Source: Breoghania sp. L-A4
GTDB taxonomy: Bacteria > Pseudomonadota > Alphaproteobacteria > Rhizobiales > Stappiaceae
Assembly (NCBI RefSeq): GCF_003432385.1
Contig: NZ_CP031841.1
Location: 1,961,579 to 2,025,578 of the forward strand
Length of the DNA: 64,000 bases
Direction: 5' to 3'
A model generated the notes under the pieces. That model saw only the letters and a list, made by a program, of their open reading frames with translations, was not told the DNA's origin and did not search any database. Both the position numbers and the translations under genes were made by a program. Shown here piece after piece: positions 50,103-60,642 of the stretch. Position 1 is the first letter of the stretch, and every line of letters begins with the position of its first letter.

Positions 50103-52258
50103 ATGGTGCCGGACCATGATGAAGATCGCACCCGATCAGACCGGACCCGGGCATCGCGCCTCAGGCGTTGGCGTGCCGTTTCGGCCGCCATCGCGGGCGC
50201 GGTCGCCGTGACGTGCCTGGCGGCGGCACTCTTTATAGTGTTGGGCCCCGGGCTCGTCGGCGGGCCGGTCCCAAAACCCTCGGAGCTTGATGTCTCCGCC
50301 GTCGTTCTGGATCGCGACGGGCAACTGTTGCGTGCCTACACCGCGACGGACGGGCGCTGGCGGCTGCCGGTTGCGCGCGACGAGGTCGATCCGCTGTTTC
50401 TCGACATGCTGATGGCTTATGAGGACAAGCGTTTCACCCGCCATCCCGGGGTGGATGCGCAAGCGCTGCTGCGCGCCGCATGGCAGGCGGTGACGTCGGG
50501 GGAATCATCTCCGGCGGCTCCACGCTGACCATGCAGGTGGTGCGGCTGATCGATGGCGAGAGCACGCGAACGCCCCAGGGCAAGCTGCGGCAGATCCTGC
50601 GCGCTCTTTATATAGAGCGCGTGCTGAGCAAGGAGCAGATTCTCGGCCTCTATCTGGCGCGCGCGCCCTATGGCGGCAATATCGAAGGCATCGCCGCCGC
50701 GTCACTCGCCTATTTCGGCAAGCTGCCCGCGCGCCTGAGTCTGGGCGAGGCGGCCATGCTGGTGGCGCTGCCGCAGGCACCTGAAGCGCGCCGGCCCGAT
50801 CTGCACCTCGAGGCGGCGCGAGACGCGCGCGAACGCGTGCTCGATCGCATGGTCACGGCCGGCATCATGTCGCGGGCCCGGGCGGAGGCCGCCGCCCGCG
50901 AGCCCATGCCGGACCGCCGCAGGCCCTTTCCCATGCTGGCCGCCCATGCGGCGGACCGCGCGCGGGCGGATGAACCGGACCGGCGTGTGGTGCGCCTGAC
51001 CATCGAGCGCGGCCTGCAGGCACGGCTTGAGGATCTGGCGCGTACTTCGGCGGGACGGCTGGGGGATGCGCGGTCGCTGGCGATTGTCGTCGCCGACCAT
51101 GCCACCGGCGAGATCCTCGCTTCCGTCGGCTCGCCCGGCTATCTCGACGCGCGGCGCTTCGGCGCCATCGACATGACGCGGGCCGTGCGCTCGCCCGGCT
51201 CGACGCTGAAGCCGCTCATCTATGGCCTGGCGTTCGAGGAAGGTGTGGCGCATCCGCAAAGCCTGATCGAGGATCGGCCGATGTCGATCGGCGGCTATGC
51301 GCCGCAGAATTTCGATCATGATTTTCGCGGCACCGTCACGGTGGGCGATGCGCTGGCGCTGTCGCTGAACGTTCCCGCCGTCACCCTTCTGGACGCCGTC
51401 GGCCCGACCCGGCTGCTCGCGCGCCTGCGCAAGGCCGGCGCCCATGCCGCCTTGCCGGAAGGCGGCCAGCCGGGGCTTGCCATCGGGCTCGGGGGCTTGG
51501 GCGTCTCGCTGCACGATCTGGTGGCGCTCTATGCGGCGATCGCCCGCGGTGGCGAACCGGTCGCCCTGCGCGAGCGGCAAGGGATGCGCGCGAATGAGTC
51601 GTCCGCCGGTTCGCTCGGCGCCGACCCGGTTCTGCAGCCGCTTGCCGCATGGTACGTCGCCGACATTCTGCTGCGCACGCCGCCGCCGCGTCATGCGATC
51701 GGCGGACGAATCGCCTTCAAGACCGGAACCTCCTATGGCTATCGCGATGCCTGGGCTTTGGGATTCGATGGCCGCTATGTGATCGGCGTGTGGAGCGGAC
51801 GCGCGGACGGCGGCGCGGTGGCCGGCGCCACGGGCTACACCGCGGCCGCGCCCGTGCTGTTTGACAGCTTCGCCAGGCTCGGTCGTGAGTTGACCGCGCT
51901 GAGGCCGCCGCCGCGCGCGGTGCTGGAGGGCTCATCCGCGAGCCTGCCCGAACCCTTGCGCCGTGTCCGCCAGGCATCCCGCGCCGATGGCGCCGCGGCT
52001 GACGGCCCGCAAATCGCCTATCCGCCCAGCGGCGCGGTGGTGGATGTTGGATTCGCCGATGGCGGCACCGCGCGCGCGCTGCGCGTCAAGGTGCGATCCG
52101 GCAAGCCGCCGTTCCTGTGGTTCGCCAATGGCGCTCCGGTGAGTGCGCCGGCGTTTCGCCGGGCCACGGCCTGGACGCCGGACGGCCCGGGCTTCACGCG
52201 GCTTTCGGTCATCGACTCGGCCGGACATTCGGCCAGCATCACCGTCCAGTTGCGATAG
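50103..52258 (+). CDS. pbpC: Penicillin-binding protein 1C, frame-interrupted
   Basis: About 718 residues. An N-terminal anchor (AIAGAVAVTCLAAALFIVLG) precedes the glycosyltransferase domain with catalytic Glu in MAYEDKRFTRHPGVDAQAL and ISGGSTLTMQVVRLIDGEST. One G is missing from the run near 50500 between these two motifs. The transpeptidase domain has the Ser in SPGSTLKPLIYGLAFEEG, SLNVPAVTL and KTGTSYGYRDAW. A C-terminal BiPBP_C-like beta domain (IAYPPSGAVVDVGF onward) completes the PBP1C layout. It makes and cross-links peptidoglycan, thought to repair wall breaches guarded by the adjacent macroglobulin. Confidence 0.9.
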
Positions 52259-52859
52259 CGCCCATAACCGCGCCGAGCACGGCAGGTGAGTGCCCGTGGT
52301 TCTGGTCATCGGATTCGCCGTTTCCTCTCTGGATGCGAACAGGGCCCGGGCCACCGGATTCTCCGCCAAAAATATAATGATAACAATAAGTTAACTACCA
52401 TTTATCAGATTGGGCCGAATTGCGATGCCCGCAGCGGGAGATCCGGCAGACGAATCTGACGCAGAGTAAGATTTATAGAACGGCGCAACTTTCCGGAAAT
52501 TGAAGCAAGCTGAAGTTCAATCAGGCCGTATGCGTCACTTTCGAAGCGAAAAAATTTGATATATCATATAATTTGCGGCATTTTTGCTACAGTGTGGCCC
52601 AAACTCCAAAATCTGCTGATAAATGCCGTAGAGTCAGGTTGATAACATGCGCGCATTGGATATTCTCTCGGTGTGTCTAGGGCGCCGATGCTCCACATAG
52701 TGAAAAGATCGACTCTGACGTTGATAGATGACTCTACGTCAGGTTGATTGAAAGAGATCGGTGAACCTGTCGCGGGGAATGGAAGTGAGCACATCCGGGT
52801 CATGCGACCCGGGAGCTGACAGGTTCTCTTCCGATGATTTTGATATTGGAGGTCAGGAA
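52259..52859. other. AT-rich leader region upstream of the first porin
   Basis: About 600 bases, clearly AT-richer than its surroundings, without a supported gene. It contains the palindrome TGATATATCA at 52557 and two copies of GTCAGGTTGAT (52633 and 52738) 105 bases apart. A long regulated 5' leader or small-RNA gene for porin control is plausible. No terminator for pbpC is obvious. Confidence 0.45.
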
Positions 52860-54161
52860 ATGACGATCAGACATTGGGCTTTTGCAGCTGCTGCGGGAGC
52901 GCTCGCCACGAGCGGCGCTCAGGCGGCGGATCTGCCGATCGCTCCGGAGCCGGTTGACTACGTTCGCGTTTGCGACGCACAGGGCACGGGCTTCTTCTAC
53001 ATCCCGGGTACCGAGACGTGCCTTCGCGTTGGCGGCCGTGTTCGCGCAGAATTCCGCGTTCGCGACTTCGCAGACAACGGCAACACCAACTGGGGCACCC
53101 GCGGTGGCGATGCCACCACGTTCCGTGCTCGTGGCTATGTCCGCCTCGACGCTCGCACCGAGACCGAATATGGCCTCCTGCGCACCTACGTTGACACTTG
53201 GATCACCTCCGACACCGGTGCTGGCATCGGCGCCAGCGTGATCCTGTGGGACGCTTTCGTTCAGCTCGGCGGCTTCACCGCTGGTCGTACCGGTTCGTTC
53301 TACGACTTCTACACCGGCGACGCCTGGGGTTCGCTGATCGATCAGGGTTTTGCTGATCAGCACACGACGCTGTTCGGCTACACCGCTGCCTTCGGCAACG
53401 GCATGTCCGCTTCGGTCTCCGTCGAAGACGGCGTGCAGCGTCGCGGCAACATCTCCGGTACTTTCACCTACAACGAAACCGTGCTGGGTTCTGATCTGAA
53501 CAACGATGGCGATACCGCTGATACGGCTGTCGGTATCACGAGCACGGCCATCTACGGCGGCCACAAGCTTCCTGATTTCGTCGCCAACCTGCGCGTCGAC
53601 CAGGGCTGGGGTTCGGCTCAGATCATGGGCGCCCTGCATCTCGTGAACGCTGATGACTTCAGCTTCACGGGCGTGACGCCTGGCGCTCCCGATTTCACGT
53701 CCACCTTCACGCAGCGTGTTGATGACTCGGCTATCGGCTGGGCTGTCGGCGCCGGCGTGACCTTCAACCTGCCGATGATCGCCGCAGGCGACTCGATCAG
53801 CTTCCAGGCCGCTTACGCCAATGGTGCTGTGAAGTACGTCAGCTCCAATTTGGCCACCGATGCTGTCGCGACCTCCGCAACCAACATCTCTACGGCAACG
53901 GCTTGGGGCGTCGGCGGTGGTTTCACCCACTTCTGGACCCCGATGTGGTCGACCTCGGCTTCCGCGTCCTACGCTTCGCTCGACGTGACCGGCACACGGT
54001 ATGACGTCGATCAGATCGGCGCGCAGGGCAACCTGGTCTGGCACCCGGTCGGTGGTCTCGATATCGGTGTCGAAGTTGAATACCTCAACGAGAACTTCGG
54101 TGCTGGTGGTACGGACGACGACGATCTGGTCGCTCTGTTCCGCGTCCAGCGCACCTTCTGA
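52860..54161 (+). CDS. Omp2b-type porin (Porin_2 family), first tandem copy
   Basis: 433 residues from the ATG at 52860 with GGAGG upstream. The signal peptide (WAFAAAAGALATSGAQAADL) is followed by LPIAPEPVDYVRVCDAQGTG and YIPGTETCLRVGGRVRAEFR, the N-terminal signature of Rhizobiales Porin_2 proteins with their conserved Cys pair. A 16-strand barrel is expected, ending in VALFRVQRTF with the terminal Phe needed for outer-membrane insertion. It forms a general diffusion channel. It is almost identical to the next porin except in two loop regions (about residues 205-235 and 270-300). Confidence 0.93.
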   Translation: MTIRHWAFAAAAGALATSGAQAADLPIAPEPVDYVRVCDAQGTGFFYIPGTETCLRVGGRVRAEFRVRDFADNGNTNWGTRGGDATTFRARGYVRLDARTETEYGLLRTYVDTWITSDTGAGIGASVILWDAFVQLGGFTAGRTGSFYDFYTGDAWGSLIDQGFADQHTTLFGYTAAFGNGMSASVSVEDGVQRRGNISGTFTYNETVLGSDLNNDGDTADTAVGITSTAIYGGHKLPDFVANLRVDQGWGSAQIMGALHLVNADDFSFTGVTPGAPDFTSTFTQRVDDSAIGWAVGAGVTFNLPMIAAGDSISFQAAYANGAVKYVSSNLATDAVATSATNISTATAWGVGGGFTHFWTPMWSTSASASYASLDVTGTRYDVDQIGAQGNLVWHPVGGLDIGVEVEYLNENFGAGGTDDDDLVALFRVQRTF

Positions 54162-54179
54162 ATCTCGTAATCGCCAATC

Positions 54180-54210
54180 GACCCGGCGGCGCATCATGCG
54201 CCGCCGGGTC
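54180..54210 (+). terminator. Perfect 14-bp hairpin after first porin
   Basis: GACCCGGCGGCGCA pairs with TGCGCCGCCGGGTC around TCA. No T-run follows, so it may stabilise the transcript or act as a weak terminator. Confidence 0.6.
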
Positions 54211-54826
54211 ATCCGATACAGCGTATAGGTCAATCCTGTTGGTCTGTTGCCGTTTATTCAGCGATTGAATGGCTTTCATCCCGTAGCGTAAGTTTTAAAA
54301 ATTCGAAAATTGTTACTACAGACTTTGTGTTTTGCGTGAGAGTTTCATTCAGAAAAGTTGATCTTTGAATTTTGTAACGGCTAATGAGATTACTTTTTTG
54401 TCTTTTAAGCTTTTAGTCTTGAAAATCTGACGTGATTTTCTTGACTGATATTTGCAGCCGGAGCGATTCTGGGCCCCTTGTCCTGAATCGCACTGCGGAT
54501 AGGTCGAAAAGCGCTCCCTTCATTAGCCATTGGTTAATGGAGGAGGGGTTTTTGTGTCCTATCTGCAACATTGTGACCTGATTACAGCGTCGGAGCCCCC
54601 CTCCGGCGCCTTTGCCGCTTGATGCCTCCAAAATCCTCTGACTATCTTGGCCCTGCGAACAACGACACAGTGTGTCACCACCGGTTCAAGTTCTGAGTAG
54701 CGGTCTCGCCAGAGATCGCGGTTTGTTTCGGTAAATTCGCGGGGAAACGGATGCAGCATGCATGTGCCGGCACGTTCGGCGCACGGGGATTGTTGCATTC
54801 GACAGGAATATATTTGGAGGTCAGGA
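54211..54826. other. AT-rich intergenic region between the tandem porins
   Basis: About 615 AT-rich bases without a supported gene. They probably carry the second porin's own promoter and long leader. The last bases share GGAGGTCAGGAA with the first porin's ribosome site. Confidence 0.45.
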
Positions 54827-56065
54827 ATGACTGTTAAGACTCTCATCCTCGGCGCAGCCGCAGGTACTCTCGCCGTCGCTGGCGCTCACGCAGCCGATCT
54901 GCCGATCGCTCCGGAGCCGGTTGACTACGTTCGCGTTTGCGATGCACAGGGCACGGGCTTCTTCTACATCCCGGGCACCGAGACCTGCCTCCGCGTTGGC
55001 GGTCGTGTTCGTGCAGAATTCCGCGTCCGCGATTTCGCAGACACGGGCAACACCAACTGGGGCACCCGTAACGGCGACGCCACGACGTTCCGTGCCCGTG
55101 GTTACGTCCGCCTCGACGCTCGCACCGAGACCGAATATGGCCTCCTGCGCACCTACGTTGATACCTGGATCACTTCCGACTCCGGTGCTGGCATCGGCGC
55201 TGGCGTGATCCTGTGGGATGCCTTCGTTCAGCTCGGCGGCTTCACCGCTGGTCGTACCGGTTCGTTCTACGACTTCTACACCGGCGACGCTTGGGGTTCG
55301 CTGATCGATCAGGGTTTTGCTGATCAGCACACGACGCTGTTCGGCTACACCGCTGCCTTCGGCAACGGCATGTCCGCTTCGGTCTCCGTCGAAGATGGCA
55401 AGCAGCGCCGCGGCAACATCTCCATCTCGGAAGCAACGTTTGGTGTTGATCTGAACGCTGATGCCGACACCGCCGACACGCTCGACATCTACGGCGGCCA
55501 CAAGATGCCTGATTTCGTCGCAAACCTGCGCGTCGATCAGGGTTGGGGCTCAGCTCAGATCATGGGTGTCTTGCACCAAGTCTATGCTGGCACCATCACG
55601 AGCGGCGGCGTGACGACCCGCGTCGACGACTCGGCCATGGGCTGGGCAGTCGGCGCAGGCGTGACCTTCAACCTGCCGATGATCGCCGCCGGCGACTCGG
55701 TCAGCTTCCAGGCCGCTTACGCCAATGGTGCTGTGAAGTACGTCAGCTCCAACTTGGGCACCGATGCTGTCGCACTGACCGCGGCCAGCATCGACACGGC
55801 AACGGCTTGGGGCATCGGCGGTGGTTTCACCCACTTCTGGACACCCGCATGGTCGAGCTCCGCGTCCGCGTCCTACGCTTCGCTCGACGCAGCCGGTACG
55901 TCGCTTGACGTCGATCAGATCGGCGCACAGGCAAACCTCGTCTGGCACCCGGTTGGCGGCCTCGACATCGGTGTTGAAGTTGAATACCTGAACGAGAACT
56001 TCGGTGTTGGTGGTACGGACGACGACGATCTGGTCGCTCTGTTCCGCGTCCAGCGCACGTTCTAA
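54827..56065 (+). CDS. Omp2b-type porin (Porin_2 family), second tandem copy
   Basis: 412 residues from the ATG at 54827 with GGAGG upstream. The signal peptide is LILGAAAGTLAVAGAHAADL. The mature protein begins with the same LPIAPEPVDYVRVCDAQGTG and stays nearly identical to the first porin through most of the barrel, including the VALFRVQRTF end. Differences cluster in two surface-loop regions, where this copy is about 20 residues shorter. The pair arose by tandem duplication; differential expression or gene conversion between them is possible. Confidence 0.93.
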   Translation: MTVKTLILGAAAGTLAVAGAHAADLPIAPEPVDYVRVCDAQGTGFFYIPGTETCLRVGGRVRAEFRVRDFADTGNTNWGTRNGDATTFRARGYVRLDARTETEYGLLRTYVDTWITSDSGAGIGAGVILWDAFVQLGGFTAGRTGSFYDFYTGDAWGSLIDQGFADQHTTLFGYTAAFGNGMSASVSVEDGKQRRGNISISEATFGVDLNADADTADTLDIYGGHKMPDFVANLRVDQGWGSAQIMGVLHQVYAGTITSGGVTTRVDDSAMGWAVGAGVTFNLPMIAAGDSVSFQAAYANGAVKYVSSNLGTDAVALTAASIDTATAWGIGGGFTHFWTPAWSSSASASYASLDAAGTSLDVDQIGAQANLVWHPVGGLDIGVEVEYLNENFGVGGTDDDDLVALFRVQRTF

Positions 56066-56090
56066 TCTGATCATCTGATCGGATGTGAGA

Positions 56091-56121
56091 AACCCGGCGG
56101 AGCAATCCGCCGGGTTTTTTT
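56091..56121 (+). terminator. Rho-independent terminator after second porin
   Basis: The stem AACCCGGCGGA/TCCGCCGGGTT with a GCAA loop leads straight into seven T. Confidence 0.95.
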
Positions 56122-56137
56122 GTCGTCAATCGGCTAT

Positions 56138-56998
56138 TCAGGCCGCGAGAAATGCGGCGAGCGCCTGCAACGTTGGCGTGTCCCACAGCAGGGGCGCGTG
56201 TCCCTGATCCGGGACTGCGAGATGTGAGAACCGGCTGTGCCGCGCTTCCATCCCGCACACCGTCGCTTCCGAGAGTATGTCGGACAATGCGCCGCGGACC
56301 ACCATAACGGGCATGCCTTCGAGCGCCGCGAACAGCTCCCACAGCGGCGGGGGTGGTGATGAAAAATCCAGATCTTCCAGTGTCTTGCCAAGCGCCGGAT
56401 CGTAATCCGCGAAGATTGTCCTGTCCTGTTCGCGAAAAATCTGCCGGGCGTACTCCAGCCAGTCCGGGCCTGTGAGTTTCGGAAAGATCGCGCCTTGCTC
56501 GCGCCTCAGGGCCTGCGCCGCCACGTCCCAACTGGCATTCGGCGGTTTGAAACCGACGGTTGTGGCGATGCGTTTGAGGCCCTGCGCCTCGATCACCGGT
56601 CCGATGTCGTTCAGAACCGCCTTGCGGATCAACCCGGGGCGGCTTGCGGCCAGCATCATGATGTGCAGCCCGCCGCGCGAGGTGCCGATGAAGTCGGCAT
56701 GATCGATGCCGGCATAACCGAGCAGCGCAAGAATGTCCGCCTGCTCGACGGGGAGGGCGTAGTTGCGCCAGTCGGGATCCCGGCCGCTGCCGCCGCGGCC
56801 GCGATAGTCGAGCGCCATGACCCGTCTTGCCGGACCGGCGCGATCGCTGAGGTGTGATGCCAGCCTGTCGAAATCGCGGGAGTTGCGCGTCAGCCCGGGC
56901 AGGCAGACGACCGGAGGTTCGGCGCTGTCTTCAGGGCCCCAGGCGCGCGCGAAAAGCCGCAACCCGTCCTGGCTCTGGGTGGTGATATTGGTGCTCAA
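56138..56998 (-). CDS. Alpha/beta-fold hydrolase
   Basis: 286 residues with no signal peptide. The nucleophile elbow is FIGTSRGGLHIM, the likely acid is the Asp in VVRGALSDILSEA, and the His is in VPDQGHAPLL. The oxyanion region is VVCLPGLTRNSRDFDRLA. This is a typical soluble hydrolase of the haloperoxidase/3-oxoadipate enol-lactonase-like group; the substrate cannot be deduced. It is convergent with the porin, sharing the intervening terminator, and stands alone. Confidence 0.82.
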   Translation of the reverse strand: MSTNITTQSQDGLRLFARAWGPEDSAEPPVVCLPGLTRNSRDFDRLASHLSDRAGPARRVMALDYRGRGGSGRDPDWRNYALPVEQADILALLGYAGIDHADFIGTSRGGLHIMMLAASRPGLIRKAVLNDIGPVIEAQGLKRIATTVGFKPPNASWDVAAQALRREQGAIFPKLTGPDWLEYARQIFREQDRTIFADYDPALGKTLEDLDFSSPPPPLWELFAALEGMPVMVVRGALSDILSEATVCGMEARHSRFSHLAVPDQGHAPLLWDTPTLQALAAFLAA

Positions 56999-57116
56999 GC
57001 GTTTGCCCTCTGTGGTTGTTCACCACAAAGTAGCGCAAAGCGGCGTGCGGAATGCAAGCCGCACGCGCACTGGCCGCAGCCGGCCTTCGTCAGGCGCGCA
57101 TCGCGTGACGGCTGCC

Positions 57117-59480
57117 TCAGCCGCCGCGCTTGATGTCCTGGGCAATCGCGAGTTTTCCACCGTCCAGACGGGCCCGGTAGACCTGCAGGTTCTCGGTAAT
57201 CCGCTGGACGTAGTTCCTTGTTTCCGTGAACGGAATCCGCTCGATCCAGTCGACAGCGTCGACCTTCGGCGAGCGCGGATCGCCGAAGCGCTCGACCCAT
57301 TCGCGCACCCTGCGGGCGCCCGCGTTATAGGCGGCGAACGTCATGATGTAGGAGCCGCCAAAATCGTCGACCAGTTCGCCCAGATGGGCCGCGCCCAGGG
57401 TGGCGTTATAGGCCGCGTCGCTTGTCAGTTTTCCCTTGTTGTAGGGCAGCCCGGCATTGCGCGCGGTGCGCTTGGCGGTAGCCGGCATGAGCTGCAGCAG
57501 CCCGCGCGCGCCGGCATGGCTGACGGCTTGCGGGTTGAAGGCGCTTTCCTGCCGCGCAATCGCATAGACCACCGGCTTTTCCACGCCCTTGACGATCTTT
57601 GTCTTGGCGGGAATGGCCGCCGTGGGGAAGGCAAGCGCTGCGACATCGTTGTTCTCGCCCGCCGCCAGCTTGCCGATCATCAGCGCCGTCTGGTGTTCGC
57701 CCTGGCTTTGCGCCAGGTCGATGGCCAGCGCCACTTCTCCGGGCGTCTTCAGGGTGAGGCCCAGATGGCGGAAAAGCCGGTCGGCATCGTTCATGCGTCC
57801 GGCCTTAATCATGCGGCGGATCGCGTGCACCAACTCGTTGCTTTCGAACGCCCGGCGCTCGGACGCGCTGGGTGCCGGGGGCTGCGCCACAGCGGGGCCG
57901 TTGAGTCCCAGCCGCGCGTGGGCCAGTTGCCCGTAATAGGCGGTGGAATATTGCGCCGCGCGCCGGTAGTGGCTCGTGGCCTCGGCCCGCTGCCCCAGCG
58001 CCTCCGCCGTGCGGCCGAGCCAGTAGCTGGCGCGCGAGCTGGTGATCGGCGTGGTCGCCACCTTGGTGATGTTGGCGAAATGCGGCTGCGCCCGGCGCGG
58101 ATCGTTGAGGAATCGCAGCGCGAACCAGCCGGCGTGGAATTCGGCCTCGGCGTATTTGGCCGGGCTTTGGGCGGCGTGCCCCGCCGCGATCGCGTAGGCC
58201 GAGCGTGCGTCGCCAAGGTCGAGCGCCGAGCGCGATTGCAGCCGCCGTTCGATCCACCATTCGTCGCCGTCGACGATGTCTTCCGGCTTGCGCGGCGCCT
58301 TGAGCATCAGGGCGATCGCGTCCTTGTCCTTGTTGGCGCGGCGGAGCATTTGGATCTTTGCGAAGACGTAGCCGGCGTCCGCGTGCATGGAGCGCGGCAC
58401 CTGGCCCATAAGCCTTGCGGCGTCCTTGGTCCGGCGGATGACCGCCACGCGCGCCTTGACGTAGGCGCGCTCATCAGACCGCAGGTGTTTTGCGTTGCGC
58501 AGGGCGTCGTTGGTGCGCTCCGCGTAAAGCAGCCTTTCCACGCGCCAGCGGTGGTCCTCATGGCGGAGCTGTTTGGAGAAGTCGCCCAGAATGCTCTTCT
58601 CCAGATCGGCGGACAACTCCTCTTCGCGCCACAGCGCGCGGATCACCCGGGCGGCGTCGCCGCCATGCCGCGCGTCCAGCAGCGCGCGGGCATACAGCAG
58701 GCGGCCGGTGATGGTGCTCGGCGCTTCGCGTGAGAATTCCTTGAGGATCAGGTTCGTCGTGGGCTTTTCGCGGTAAAACGCGATTTCCGCCCGCGTGCGC
58801 ATCATCTCGGCATCGGGCCAATGCGGCGCCTCGCGCGCGAAGTCGGAAATGAAGCGGGTGGAAATCAACGGATCCCCGCTGACGATCAGCCGCCAGTCGA
58901 TGATCCGGCGATCGAGCGAGGGGCGCATTGCGGTGCGGATCAGCATGGCGGCGCCGATGTTGCCCTTGCCGATGGCCTCGAGCGCCTTCTTGAGTTCCGC
59001 GACAGAGCCGGTGGAGGCGGGCGCGGAGGGGCCGCTTGCGCGGCGCGGCACATCCGGCTCGTGTTTGGGTGCTTCCACAACGGGGGCATAGGCCAGTGCA
59101 GGCGCCGCCCGGGAGATCTCGGGCTTACGCGCGGGTACGGCAGCCCCTCCGCTCAGGACGTGGGTAATGGCTTGGGGTGCATTTTGAGCCGGCGCGTCAA
59201 CCGGATCGATACGCGCCGCCGCGCCCGGTTTGGCTTTCGGAATGGCCGGGTCGGTCTGCGCGGCGCCGGCTTGCGCCGCGCCGGGCTTGGCTTCCGGCAT
59301 CATGGCGTGGGCCACACCCGGGCTCAGCGCGCCGCCGGTGGCGGCCGCAAGGACGCCGACCAGGCGCAACGACCACAGCCGCCGGCTCCAGCGCCGCAAT
59401 GCTGTGTGGGGACTTGAGGTCGTAAAAGTGATCAGTCTCGGGGCTGCGTGCCGGATACCGGATGTTCCAGGCAGTTGCAT
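57117..59480 (-). CDS. slt: Soluble lytic murein transglycosylase
   Basis: About 787 residues from the ATG at 59480 (MQLPGTSGIRHAAPRLITFT); a longer frame upstream has little support. An N-terminal signal region (WSLRLVGVLAAATGGALSPG) leads to an Ala/Pro-rich linker, then a long alpha-helical superhelix of TPR-like repeats (residues 150-600), as in Slt70. The C-terminal SLT domain has the catalytic Glu in YAIARQESAFNPQAVSHAGA and the motifs GLLQLMPATAKRTAR and FAAYNAGARRVREWVERFGD. It cleaves glycan strands of peptidoglycan in the periplasm. It is divergent from dapA across about 250 bases. Confidence 0.9.
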   Translation of the reverse strand: MQLPGTSGIRHAAPRLITFTTSSPHTALRRWSRRLWSLRLVGVLAAATGGALSPGVAHAMMPEAKPGAAQAGAAQTDPAIPKAKPGAAARIDPVDAPAQNAPQAITHVLSGGAAVPARKPEISRAAPALAYAPVVEAPKHEPDVPRRASGPSAPASTGSVAELKKALEAIGKGNIGAAMLIRTAMRPSLDRRIIDWRLIVSGDPLISTRFISDFAREAPHWPDAEMMRTRAEIAFYREKPTTNLILKEFSREAPSTITGRLLYARALLDARHGGDAARVIRALWREEELSADLEKSILGDFSKQLRHEDHRWRVERLLYAERTNDALRNAKHLRSDERAYVKARVAVIRRTKDAARLMGQVPRSMHADAGYVFAKIQMLRRANKDKDAIALMLKAPRKPEDIVDGDEWWIERRLQSRSALDLGDARSAYAIAAGHAAQSPAKYAEAEFHAGWFALRFLNDPRRAQPHFANITKVATTPITSSRASYWLGRTAEALGQRAEATSHYRRAAQYSTAYYGQLAHARLGLNGPAVAQPPAPSASERRAFESNELVHAIRRMIKAGRMNDADRLFRHLGLTLKTPGEVALAIDLAQSQGEHQTALMIGKLAAGENNDVAALAFPTAAIPAKTKIVKGVEKPVVYAIARQESAFNPQAVSHAGARGLLQLMPATAKRTARNAGLPYNKGKLTSDAAYNATLGAAHLGELVDDFGGSYIMTFAAYNAGARRVREWVERFGDPRSPKVDAVDWIERIPFTETRNYVQRITENLQVYRARLDGGKLAIAQDIKRGG

Positions 59481-59733
59481 GGTCTTGTCCACTTGGCTCT
59501 GCGTGTTTGGCGGCTGCGGGTCGGCCGCCGGGAATGGGTTGTTTGCGCAGTGTCGATCTTGCGATTTCGTTAACGATACGCCTGTCACGATTTACGATTG
59601 GTTTCCGGCGATTCCCGCCCGGCGGATAAATTGAGGCTTGTCTTGCCGAGGCCGGATGGTGCGGATATTGTCCGGCGCTATCCAACCGTGTGAAGGCGGC
59701 AGGAAAACGGCGAACTCAGAGGAAACTGCCACG

Positions 59734-60612
59734 ATGTTCTATGGATCGATGCCCGCGCTCGTGACTCCATTTCGCGATGGAGCCGTGGACGAAAAAACGT
59801 TTCAGGACTTCGTGGACTGGCAGATCAAGGAAGGCTCTTCCGCCGTCATACCCGTTGGAACCACTGGTGAATCTCCCACGCTGAGCCATGCCGAACACCG
59901 CCGCGTCGTCGAGCTGTGCGTGGAGGCGACGGACGGCCGTGTGCCGGTGATCGCCGGTGCGGGGTCCAACAACACCCGTGAGGCGATCGATCTGGCCCAA
60001 TATGCGGAGAAGGTCGGCGCCGCCGCGGTGCTGGTCGTGACGCCGTATTACAACAAGCCGAATCAGGAAGGCCTGTACCAGCACTACAAGGCCATCAACG
60101 ACGCCATCGGCATTCCGATCATCATCTACAACATCCCGCCGCGATCGGTGATCGACATGTCGGTCGAGACGATGGCGCGGCTGTTTGCGGACTGCGCCAA
60201 CATTTCCGGCGTCAAGGACGCCACCGGCAACATTCAGCGCGCCAGTGATCAGCGCGACGCGATGGGGCCGGGGTTCAACCAGCTCACGGGCGAGGACGGC
60301 ACGGCGCTCGGCTTCATGGCGCATGGCGGCCATGGCTGCATCTCGGTGACGGCCAATGTGGCGCCCAAGCTTTGCGCGGAGTTCCAGGCGGCGTGCGCGG
60401 CGGGCGATTTCACCACCGCGCTCGATTATCAGGACAAGCTGATGCCGCTTCATCGTGCTTTGTTCCTTGAACCCAATCCCGCAGGGGCCAAATATGCCTT
60501 GTCGCTGTTGGGCCGCATGGAGGCGACGATGCGTCTGCCGATGGTGCCGCTTGCCGAGGCGACGCAGGCGCGCGTCCGCGCCGCCATGGTGCATGCGGGT
60601 CTGCTCAACTAG
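59734..60612 (+). CDS. dapA: 4-hydroxy-tetrahydrodipicolinate synthase
   Basis: 292 residues, with AGAGGAAA upstream of the ATG. Diagnostic blocks are [66 protein letters not shown] and the Schiff-base Lys in [15 protein letters not shown]. It condenses pyruvate with aspartate semialdehyde, the first step of lysine and diaminopimelate synthesis. The placement slt-dapA-smpB is typical for Rhizobiales. Confidence 0.97.
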   Translation: MFYGSMPALVTPFRDGAVDEKTFQDFVDWQIKEGSSAVIPVGTTGESPTLSHAEHRRVVELCVEATDGRVPVIAGAGSNNTREAIDLAQYAEKVGAAAVLVVTPYYNKPNQEGLYQHYKAINDAIGIPIIIYNIPPRSVIDMSVETMARLFADCANISGVKDATGNIQRASDQRDAMGPGFNQLTGEDGTALGFMAHGGHGCISVTANVAPKLCAEFQAACAAGDFTTALDYQDKLMPLHRALFLEPNPAGAKYALSLLGRMEATMRLPMVPLAEATQARVRAAMVHAGLLN

Positions 60613-60642
60613 AGCGGGATCAAGTAAGGAAGAAAGAGCCAT

